Position numbers and translations under genes: made by a program. A stretch of DNA of 27,576 bases from Tritrichomonas musculus (Eukaryota; Parabasalia; Tritrichomonadida; Tritrichomonadidae), in NCBI GenBank assembly GCA_039105265.1, contig JAPFFF010000290.1, positions 1 to 27,576 of the forward strand, given 5' to 3'. Shown here in pieces: positions 17,381 through 25,347 of the stretch (position 1 is the stretch's first letter; the number at the start of each line of letters is the position of its first letter). The notes under the pieces were generated by a model. That model was not told the origin of the DNA. It did not search any database and worked only from the letters and a program-made list of their open reading frames with translations.

Positions 17381-18180
17381 CAAAATCCAAAAAGATTTAT
17401 TTGATATTATATCTAAATAATAACTGAGAAAACTCTCAAGGAGATTTATTTGATGTGGAAAATGGAAATTATTTTTGTTTATTTCTCTCATCATATAAGT
17501 TATCGATTTGAATTTCTAAAGGATTCATTTCATATTTGTATCGCTTAATAATCTAGTTAATTATATCAAAATATTTTAATTGATCATTATATTTGATGAA
17601 TTGAAGGAAATTCTGATAGGTTTCTTTTTTTATCCTTAGAGATTCTTAGTATTATTAATTCCTAAAAATATTTCAATATAAATTATATTTTGAATTATAT
17701 CTTAATATATAACATATAATTTTAGCATATATTAATTTTTTTAATGAAATATTTTATTTTTGAAAATATTAAAATATTTTTTTGCTTAAAAAATATTTAA
17801 TCATTTGTGAAATGAATAATTAAAGATTTTATAATCTCAAAATTTTAAAAGAAAATAAAAAATGATTTTCCAGGATAAGTTACTGTAGGTATTAATACCA
17901 GAGAACGAGGAAAAATTGGATTCATGCAAAAATCTTTTTAAATGAAATCATTATGAAATATTTTTCAATCATCTATCGAAATTTATAAATATTTTTTATC
18001 CAAATTTAATAATCAAATGATTAATAGGTATTAATTACAAGAGAAATAATAATTAATAATGTTAATATTCTTTGCCTTTTATTTAAATCGTAAATAAAAA
18101 TAACAAATTAATTAATAAAAATGGAGACTACTATAAAATCATTATTTTGTATCAGCTTGAAATAGTGGATAATGTTGTAG
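17381..18180. other. AT-rich intergenic region inside the spacer
   Basis: About 800 bases of very A/T-rich sequence with no open frame worth calling, no tRNA and no clear repeat. A short less-biased patch near 17870-17925 does not form a frame I can support. Confidence 0.5.
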
Positions 18181-18723
18181 CTAGATATATTTCAATTCTC
18201 GTTGTGTCTTCAAGAAATATTTGTTGAATTCTTTATTAGTGATTGTGCTAGTGATTGGAATGAATTCATCATGCGAAAAATCAATTATATAACAGTATTT
18301 AAGATACTGATGGCATTTATCACGTGTAAATCTATTATGATATTTATGACAATGATCAGCAATAAAATAAAAGGCATCTGAATAGCTAGCAAATCGATTA
18401 TTGTCACTATTCCGAATGTCCAATGGAATAATTTCATCATCTCCTTTTTTGGAGACTCTTCTTTTTTGTTTCCTTTCTTTCTTCGGAATATCGTATTCAT
18501 AACTTGGAAGTTTTTCAATAAGTCGTGAGAATCCATTCTTATTTTTCTTTCCATGTCTTATTTTATTTTCTTCTCCGTTGATTAATTCTTCTGCATGTCT
18601 TTGTACATTCTCAATTTCAGTTTCTGCCTCTGGTTCTGTATCTGTCCCATGTGGACTAACAAGTTGCCCTTTCTCATTTCGTTCTCCAATCAAATTATTT
18701 ATTTGATGTTGATCTGCTAACAT
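18181..18723 (-). CDS. Uncharacterised charged protein, 180 residues
   Basis: The frame is open from an ATG at 18723 to a stop at 18181. I do not recognise the family. The N-terminal half is acidic to mixed-charge and probably disordered (DTEPEAETEIENVQ). It is followed by a strongly basic stretch at about residues 75-95 (KKERKQKRRVSKK), which could serve nuclear targeting or nucleic-acid binding. The C-terminal part, about 105-175, looks folded: FASYSDAFYFIADHCHKYHN, then KCHQYLKYCYIIDFSHDEFI, with two Cys-His pairs and aromatic residues. No signal peptide or membrane segment is visible. It sits alone in the spacer between the two inverted arms and has no copy elsewhere in the window. Codon use is balanced for this AT-rich DNA, which favours a real gene, but expression is unproven. 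Confidence 0.6.
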   Translation of the reverse strand: MLADQHQINNLIGERNEKGQLVSPHGTDTEPEAETEIENVQRHAEELINGEENKIRHGKKNKNGFSRLIEKLPSYEYDIPKKERKQKRRVSKKGDDEIIPLDIRNSDNNRFASYSDAFYFIADHCHKYHNRFTRDKCHQYLKYCYIIDFSHDEFIPITSTITNKEFNKYFLKTQRELKYI

Positions 18724-19859
18724 TTAATTTAACAATATAAAAAACCTTCGGAATTTTTCAATATAGAAGTTATATTTTGAATAGAATTTAATTTTTCAAT
18801 GCTAAATGTTTATTAGCTATCAAAAAGTTTCAACAAGATCACTCGACCTTTTTTACATTTTAATTCTTAGTGTTTAATTAAAGCGAATGTTTAGTATAAT
18901 TACTGGTATTTGAAATTTTCAAAGTAAAAATTTTACGTTATGTATTAATTTGAATAGTTTATTAAAAATGATTTATAAAACGGTCTTCTCATAAAAATCA
19001 AAATTTTGTTTATAACAAAGAATAAAGTTATTTTAAAAATCCTCAAAAATGAAATAAAATCATGTTTTGAGTTCTACCAAACAAGTTTTTTTATGTTTTC
19101 ATCAAATGTATCAATTTCGGTACCTATTTTATAGAAATACTTAATGGAATAAAGCCAAAAAAGACATTTATTATTATAATTGTATCTTTAAAATTCTTTT
19201 CTAAATATATCGAGTCTTATTCTGAAAACAATTTTATCTATCATCAAGTATTTAACAATTTCTGTTCTGGGTGTTTTGAGGTATTAATCATCCCAAAAAT
19301 GACTTCTTCTATCAATATTTTTACTATTTTGTCAGTTTTTTTTCAAATTCAATATCTTCATATTTTCAATTTCTAAATTTTCTCCTCTAATGAAAATAGT
19401 TTTGATTTTTGTGAATTCTAATACCCTTTTCTATCTCTTTTTGTTGTTAATTATTACAAAGGTTTCATAGTAAATATAATGGTGCAAAAAAAAAAAACAT
19501 AAAAATATTATAGTTAAAAGCATGAAAACATAATATTACGTAAATAATAAAAATATTATAGTTAAAAGCATGTTTTTTGCTCTTTTACTTAGTAATAAAT
19601 CATATTAATATCTTTATTTATACCAATATTTCATAAGAATAATTAAAAACATCCAATTTCCTCTTCATTTGTGTATATTGATTTGCAAAATCTTTACTTG
19701 ATCATGAAAAATATGTTTCTAAGATCTCATAACAAAAAAAATTTTTGATTTGAATTAAAAAACGCAATTATACATGGATTTGTTAAATAAAAAATCAAAT
19801 ATTTTGAAATATCAAAAATATTTGATGAAATATTGTGTCTTTTTTTTTGTTTACCCTGA
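18724..19859. other. AT-rich intergenic region inside the spacer
   Basis: No gene can be supported. It contains a 26-base direct repeat at 19499-19524 and 19547-19572 (period 48) and otherwise A/T-rich sequence with T runs. It ends at the palindrome beside the right arm. Confidence 0.55.
19499..19572. repeat. Tandem pair of 26-base direct repeats
   Basis: The sequence starting ATAAAAATATTATAGTTAAA and ending AGCATG occurs at 19499-19524 and again at 19547-19572, separated by 22 bases. The copies are identical over 26 bases. It looks like a local duplication; no function is evident. Confidence 0.7.
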
Positions 19860-19875
19860 CCATTGAATTCAATGG
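19860..19875. repeat. Perfect 16-bp palindrome beside the right inverted arm
   Basis: CCATTGAATTCAATGG is its own reverse complement, and it is flanked by TTTACC on the left (after a 4-base gap) and GTAAA on the right, which extend the symmetry. It lies about 12 bases outside the point where similarity with the left arm stops. It has no counterpart in the left arm. Confidence 0.7.
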
Positions 19876-19887
19876 TAAAGCAAACAA

Positions 19888-20240
19888 TTTTTCAGAAGAA
19901 TTCACGAAGCATCAAAAACCAACAAAATCAAATGAATTCATGAAATCTAATGAATTTAGCTTTTCATTTAATTTCACAAGATCAGATTTGTTGATGACAA
20001 TCGATAGAGACAGCAGTACAACAGATGACAAAAAAATTTGAAGAGGCTCTCTGATTGGAATAAATGTTGGCTGCATTGCAACAGCACTAATCATTCCTGC
20101 AATCGTTTTTTATTATTTTCAAGAAGAGAAATATGATTCAATCAAGATCCGCAGACATGATTGAAACACAAGATTCATCAAACAATCTTCAGGATATTAT
20201 TGATGTAAATGATCCTTTTGCTAATATATTTAATGATTAA
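19888..20240 (+). pseudogene. Decayed Phe-Ser repeat surface protein, 3' end only
   Basis: This is the right-arm copy of the decayed surface-protein end. It keeps the last repeat units (KSNEFMKSNEFSFSFNF), the membrane segment (about 20051-20110) and the tail ending FANIFND at 20238-20240. The same TGA at 20039-20041 before the membrane segment and the same frame change in the tail occur in the left arm, so the damage is older than the duplication or has been copied by conversion. Upstream repeats and the Cys block are missing here. It ends 177 bases before the F5/8C start codon. Confidence 0.6.
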
Positions 20241-20391
20241 ATATTTTTAGTAGTTTATAAAATGTTTTTCTTTTTTAATTGACATATGATTTATCAATCT
20301 CTAAAATTTTACATTATCACTCAATTCAAAATGTTAAAAACTTTTTCTATGAATTTTATCAAAATAAAAATTTTAATTCAAATTTTTACTT

Positions 20392-20396
20392 TCATA
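20392..20396 (+). promoter_or_regulatory. Candidate initiator (Inr) for F5/8C copy B
   Basis: TCATA fits the trichomonad initiator and would give a leader of about 24 bases to the ATG at 20418. The whole 5' flank is shared with copy A, so both genes probably have the same promoter. Confidence 0.4.
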
Positions 20397-20417
20397 AAAT
20401 AAGCAAGCAAAAACAAA

Positions 20418-21782
20418 ATGAGCGAATCTGTTGAATATGAAACACCAGTTAATTGTTTTAGAAGGTTAACACAGAATGATAAGAGCGACAAATTCGATAT
20501 TATCATTAACTTTTCAAAAGGTTTTGAGCGAAGCTTTGTTTTTGGAACCACGCAGAACAAGGCACGAATTATTTCAAAGAAAATAGATGAAATATTTCAA
20601 ATTGATCCTACTATCACCAAATATGAGCTGAATTTTCCTAATCTTATTATTCAAAGTAACGAAAACGACGAAGCCGAAAGGAAAATCAGTAGATCCATTG
20701 AATATCTTTTTAGATCCACGATAGAAAAAGTCACAATATCAAAAGAAGAACTTGAAATAATTGATATCCTTAAACGTTTACTTGGAGGATATAAAGACGA
20801 TAACAAAAAGATGAAATTTGATAGCATTGAAGAAAGCATTTCATACATTTCAACAGAATTTCATGAAGATTCAATTGTATACCTTTCAAATCATCTTACC
20901 GAAATAATTGATGGAGGCCACATCTTTAAACTCAATGAAGAAATCATCGAAGAGATCATTGACCGTTATTTCAATGATTCGGGATATCGAGTAAGACTAG
21001 AAAAAGAAGAAGAAGAAGAAATATTTAAAAAACTGTCGAAAAAAGGAAGCGTATCAAACGTGATGCATTTCTTGCTTGCGTGCGAGAGTGACAAATACAC
21101 GAAGGAGATGCGTGAATACATCATTGACAATCTTTCAGATGAAATCATTTATAAAGAGCAGAGTCAAATCATTCGACAATTCATTCAACTGCTGATTGAT
21201 AAATCAGACAGTAATAAAGAGGGAGTAGAGCTGATTGAGTACGAAGGAGATGAATTGAAAGGAATCATTTCGCACCTTGAAGACAAATTTGGCGAAAATA
21301 TTTTATCGAAAGGAGAACTGAAAATTTCAGACATCGGAACTCACGAACATTCTTATGGATCGCTTTCAAATATCATCAAGTATGATGAACATCATATCAA
21401 TGAATATTATCAGAATAATAATGGTAGTGATCCTTTGCCAGATTCAAGTAATGGCTGGATTGAATTTGACTTTTTGAAACGAAACATCAACATTACATCA
21501 TACACACTCAGAACCAGCCAGTGTGGCACAAACGGTTGTTATCATGCGAAATCGTGGCGAATTTTAGGTTCAAACGATCGAGAAAACTGGGAAATTATCG
21601 ATCAGCGAGTCAACAATCCATCACTCAATGGCGAATACAAGCAGTGCCGATTTGAATGTTCAAGGAGTGACAAATATTACCGATACATTCGATACATTCA
21701 AGATGATTCATGGAGTTCACAACGAGAACACAATATTTATTTAACGTGCGTCGAATTCTTTGGTTCAATATCATTAGAATGA
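20418..21782 (+). CDS. BTB-like / F5/8 type C (discoidin-like) domain protein, copy B
   Basis: A 454-residue paralogue of copy A with the same domain order: BTB-like and BACK-like region at about 20-240, F5/8 type C domain at about 300-454. Residues 1-312 are identical to copy A. From 313 on, 12 residues differ: Tyr313, and further on Gln, Asp, Gln, Cys, Gly, Cys, Leu, Pro, Glu, Tyr and Tyr at the variable sites. The most changed segment is RTSQCGTNGCYHAKSW, against RTSLNGTNSNYHAKSW in copy A; the two new Cys residues lie four apart in what is probably a surface loop. The core strands YRYIRYIQDDSW and VEFFGSISL are unchanged. In the F5/8C family, loops at one end of the barrel carry the ligand-binding surface, so the copies may bind different partners; this is inference. 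Confidence 0.88.
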   Translation: MSESVEYETPVNCFRRLTQNDKSDKFDIIINFSKGFERSFVFGTTQNKARIISKKIDEIFQIDPTITKYELNFPNLIIQSNENDEAERKISRSIEYLFRSTIEKVTISKEELEIIDILKRLLGGYKDDNKKMKFDSIEESISYISTEFHEDSIVYLSNHLTEIIDGGHIFKLNEEIIEEIIDRYFNDSGYRVRLEKEEEEEIFKKLSKKGSVSNVMHFLLACESDKYTKEMREYIIDNLSDEIIYKEQSQIIRQFIQLLIDKSDSNKEGVELIEYEGDELKGIISHLEDKFGENILSKGELKISDIGTHEHSYGSLSNIIKYDEHHINEYYQNNNGSDPLPDSSNGWIEFDFLKRNINITSYTLRTSQCGTNGCYHAKSWRILGSNDRENWEIIDQRVNNPSLNGEYKQCRFECSRSDKYYRYIRYIQDDSWSSQREHNIYLTCVEFFGSISLE

Positions 21783-21978
21783 AAAATGCCATAATATAGC
21801 TCTTATAAATCTTTTTTTTTTTTTTTTTTTTTTCATTCTTTCATTCTATGAGCAATGAAATCAAAATACTAATTGTACGCTCATAAATTTAATTTTCCTA
21901 AAATAATAAATGATATAATTAAATTTTGTTTTCATTTTTTCTTTTTTGTTCTATAAAAACATACTTTTTTTTTAATAA

Positions 21979-22363
21979 AACATACGACTGCTTCGCTTTA
22001 ATGACTTCGTCCAGAACAATGGAAAAAATAAAACTGCTAAAACCGTTTCAATGAATTATAAGAAACAAGATGATACTGATAGCCAAAATCACAAAAAAAG
22101 GCAATATGACACAAAAAAACAAGATACAGAACAAAATGAGTCAATTATCATCAATTCTTTTAACACTGAATTCAGAAATGAATACAAATGAATTAGAAGG
22201 AAAGCTGTGTCCTATGTTTGATTACGATGCTCTTAAAGAGCAGTGTCAAGAACTTAGAAATGACATTTCTAAGCAATTTTTAGTTTGCCGATCATTGCTT
22301 GATGGAAGAAATGATTTCCTTATAAAAAACAATCTTCCTTCAATCAAGATTGTGCAAAGGTGA
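21979..22363 (+). pseudogene. Small decayed or frame-changed coding trace, unrecognised
   Basis: Two overlapping frames both look protein-like. Frame 1 is open from 21979, contains an ATG at 22051 and reads polar sequence (QDDTDSQNHKKRQYDTKKQD, then SIIINSFNTEF) to a stop near 22191. Another frame with an ATG at 22070 reads to a stop at 22363, and its later part is convincing (LCPMFDYDALKEQCQELRND, then FLVCRSLLDGRNDFLIKNNL). The best reading is one gene whose frame changes near 22180, which would leave about 125 codons. The 97-codon ORF 22070-22363 alone would start with Lys/Ile/Asn-rich shadow sequence. I do not recognise the protein. It starts about 40 bases outside the right inverted arm. 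Confidence 0.4.
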
Positions 22364-23056
22364 ATGTATGGATTCAATGATTTATTTATCTCGACTGCTT
22401 ATTAAAGGTGACATCATCAATTATTAGTTTCAACTTTGGCCCTGTTTAAATAATTAATTAGTTGTATCCTGATTCGTTTTTTTTGCTTAATTCACTCGAG
22501 AAAGCAAATATGCTTGTTCCTTCTCTCTCGAGTATTTTACACATAACTTCCAGATCATTTATAAAGTAATTGCAAATGAATGATAATAAATTGGATCCAT
22601 CATCATAGTTTTATATAAAATATTCAAGTGATGATGGTATTATTCATGTACAAGCCGAAAATTTTGTTGAATCAATAAATTTTTCAAATTTTTCTCCTAA
22701 AATCTGTGAAATGCGATCACAATGAAATTGCTATTTATTTTCAAAGTGATTTTTATGTTGATGAAATAAATTTAATAGATTATATTTAAATTGTTTGTAA
22801 TTTGATATTTGAAATCTTATGGTATTTCATATAAATCTAATAGTTATGAATTTTTCCCAGTTGAAATAGACATTTTTAATTTTTGTTTAGTCAAGAAGAA
22901 TCAGATAATACAAAAGATATTTCTTTTCAAATATTTTTATAAAAAGACACAATTTAAAATTGCAAATGAGAATGCATTTTCAAGGGATAGATCCACGAGG
23001 AAAATATGCAGCTAACAAAAAATTAAACTTAATTTTTTAAAAATAATTCAAAAAAA
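22364..23056. other. Intergenic region with a stem-loop
   Basis: No gene called. ACTCGAGA (22494-22501) pairs perfectly with TCTCGAGT (22526-22533), and an inner hairpin AAGCA/TGCTT can form. A 68-codon open frame at 22809-23015 starts only at TTG and reads as Lys/Phe/Ile-rich sequence; it could be a remnant but I do not support it as a gene. Confidence 0.5.
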
Positions 23057-23128
23057 TGGATGATAGGGGAGTCGGACCCCTGGCCTCTACTATGCTAAAG
23101 TAGCGCTCTACCACTGAGCTAATCACCC
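23057..23128 (-). tRNA. tRNA-Ala(AGC)
   Basis: A 72-nt tRNA on the minus strand. The acceptor strands GGGTGAT and ATCATCC pair (one G-T). The D arm contains TTAGCTCAGTGG (A box). The anticodon stem CTACT/AGTAG encloses the loop TTAGCAT, giving anticodon AGC, which reads GCT/GCC alanine codons after inosine modification. The T arm is AGGGG-TCCGACT-CCCCT, slightly unusual in having TCCGA rather than TTCGA. The discriminator is A, and six T follow directly as a terminator. Confidence 0.95.
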
Positions 23129-23464
23129 TGTCGTTAATCTTTATTATTTTTCTCATTTAAAGTAATTTTTTGCTAAATTTTTTTTAATTTTTTTTATATC
23201 TCAATAAATTAAAAATAGTCCAGAATAAAATGAATTTATTATCTATGCTGTTAATATTGAACTGGAATTAAAATATTTTTTGAACAGATGAAGATTTTTT
23301 GAAGATTATTTAATTAAAATTGAAATAATTATATTAATTATATTTATGTGCTTTAAATTCAATTGATTTATATAGAAATACTTTTGAAAAGCAGGATCGT
23401 TTTTAAAATTATTTAGTTTTTTTAATAACTTTCAGAATCACAAAGCAAATAAAAGAAGAGTTAT
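23129..23464. other. AT-rich intergenic region
   Basis: 336 bases between tRNA-Ala and the 3' end of the minus-strand Myb gene. It has T and A runs and no frame, repeat or RNA signal that I can support. Confidence 0.5.
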
Positions 23465-24034
23465 TTATAAAATACATTTAAAAAAGAAGTTACAGCTTAA
23501 TAAACCACTTTCTCTGGTTTGAGTACCTTCACTTGTTGTTAATATCTGATGATGGTTATCATCATTCGAATTTGATAAAGTTTGGATTGAATTGAATTGA
23601 ACCAAAGACTTCTCGAAATTCAAATCATTATTTGAATATGTGTTCTCTTTTTGATTTATTGGAACTATTTTTTCAACATTTTGACACTGATTAAACATTT
23701 TTTGATTTGGTATTAATGTCTCATAATTCCTGCACACGAAATAATTCCATCTATTTTTGATACTATTTGCTGTTCTTCCAGGAAAGAATTTTTTCATCAG
23801 AGTCCATTTGTTTCCAAATTGGATAAATTTCATATACAGACGTGCATCTTCTTCTTGTGTCCACTGACCATTGAAATATCCTGGAATTAAATAATTTTGA
23901 TATCTATCACGACATTGACGGCCAGTTCTACCAGGAACTTCTGTGGCAATCAAATCCCAATTCCTTGGTCCAAGCTGTTTCACTAATTCACAAATTTTCG
24001 AATCTTCTTCAGGAGTGAATTTTCGTTTGTTCAT
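23465..24034 (-). CDS. Two-repeat Myb-like DNA-binding protein
   Basis: A 189-residue protein starting at the ATG at 24034. Two Myb/SANT repeats occupy residues about 3-100. Repeat 1 runs from KFTPEEDSKICELVKQLGPR through NWDLIATEVPGRTGRQCRDRYQNYL; repeat 2 runs from GQWTQEEDARLYMKFIQFGN through KWTLMKKFFPGRTANSIKNRWNYF. Each repeat has the spaced aromatic residues of the helix-turn-helix core (Phe or Trp first, then Trp, then Tyr or Trp) and the recognition-helix motifs GRQCRDRY and ANSIKNRW. This is the layout of the trichomonad Myb regulators, which act in the nucleus on promoter elements. The 85-residue tail is Asn/Gln/Ser-rich and probably disordered, ending in a short hydrophobic stretch. 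It is divergently transcribed from the Myb gene at 25348, across a 1.3-kb gap. Target genes are unknown. Confidence 0.92.
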   Translation of the reverse strand: MNKRKFTPEEDSKICELVKQLGPRNWDLIATEVPGRTGRQCRDRYQNYLIPGYFNGQWTQEEDARLYMKFIQFGNKWTLMKKFFPGRTANSIKNRWNYFVCRNYETLIPNQKMFNQCQNVEKIVPINQKENTYSNNDLNFEKSLVQFNSIQTLSNSNDDNHHQILTTSEGTQTRESGLLSCNFFFKCIL

Positions 24035-25347
24035 TACGCAACTAAAATTTATAATAAAAAGTAATATGTTTTTTAAATTGTTTTAAAAAGTTGCAAAGTT
24101 GTTCTGAAAATTCAATATTCTCAAATTTTATTTATACATTGATGGATATAATTCAAAAAGTTTTGCTCATTCTCTCAAAAATCTAAATGATGTTTTATTT
24201 CATTTACGACATGGTAAAATACATGTTTTATTTTATAAAACTAAGTTTTATATATTAGTATTTAAAAATATAAATAAAAAAGCATTTAAATTAAGATATA
24301 ATTTCTACTTCAATCTAGAATTAAATGGATTGAATTTAACTTTTTAAGAAGAGGTTAAAATAAAGTATTTAATTATATCAAAAAGTTAAATTCAAATTTA
24401 TAAATCGCTAATTTGTTTTTTTGTTGTTTACTTATGTTTTTTTAGAAAATAAATTAAGAGTAGATTTTAGATTTGATTTAAAATGATATAATATATATAT
24501 ATTTCTATTTTTGTATAAAATTATAAAAAATTATCATGGATAATGAAAACAATATTTTTTTTCTTTTTCTCATAAATTACATTTCTTTCTTAATTATAAA
24601 TCAAATAATATATTTTAAATTGTTATAAATACATAAATTTTTTTTTTTATCAAATAATATATTTATTTAACCAAAAGAATTGTATTTTATTTTTTTCAAA
24701 TATTAAAAAGAGAAGTTTTTCTACCATATTTAAATGAATTACACTTACAATTATAAATATATTTTTATTATATATCAAATATGAAAATATTTATTCTCAA
24801 AACATAGATATACATATATATTTATTCGAATTTAATGATATTCAGAATATATATGTGCTAACAATGGGTTAAAACATATTATTTTTGTAAATTATACATA
24901 ATATTACAGATTGAAATAGCAAGCAAGAATAAAAGTTATAGCAAATGCTTAATAAACTATCTTCTCCATATGAATATTATGATACTATTTTTAAAGAAGT
25001 TTGTGATATAGTAAAAATAAGTAAAACAAAATTTTGAATTTTTTATCCCCTTTTGAGTTTTACTTTTTGAATTAAATGATTCAAAATTTTGATAAAAATT
25101 AATGTGGTTGGCACTTTTCATCTAAGCACACTATATAAAACACATTTTTCTTTTGATCTTGATTTATTTTATTTAATATTTATTTAAAAATAAATTCAAT
25201 CTTGTAATTATACAAATATAAATTGCATTATTCCGTAATATTTCTTTTATTTAGATAAAAATGCAATATCATTTAAATTTAATTGTTTTTCCAAAAAATT
25301 TTGAGATATTTTGAATTCTTTGAAAAACTTTCAAAGACAAAAAATAT
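24035..25347. other. AT-rich region between divergent Myb genes
   Basis: A 1.3-kb shared upstream region of extremely A/T-rich sequence, with AT dinucleotide runs near 24487-24502 and 24810-24860 and many T runs. No gene is seen. It would contain the promoters of both Myb genes, but I find no initiator motif of the usual form at the expected distance for either. ACTATATAAAA near 25128 resembles a TATA sequence but lies 220 bases from the start codon. Confidence 0.5.

Larger units (their letters stand above)
19888..21937 (+). repeat. Right arm of about 2.05 kb inverted duplication
   Basis: Reverse-complement partner of 14810-16854. From about 19900 to 21350 it matches almost base for base (one change seen, a synonymous GAA/GAG at about 21239, in the parts compared directly). 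From about 21354 to 21775 it differs at roughly 25 positions. The 3' flank again matches closely apart from a few changes and the T-tract length. A 3-base length difference lies at the inner edge. Confidence 0.9.

Noticed and set aside
16861-19887. Transposon spanning the spacer with the arms as very long terminal inverted repeats
   Set aside because: No transposase, integrase or polymerase gene is visible in the arms or spacer, and no target-site duplication is evident at the outer edges; a duplication of host genes fits better.
22809-23015. 68-codon plus-strand open frame
   Set aside because: It starts only at TTG and has a skewed Lys/Phe/Ile composition; I see no family match.
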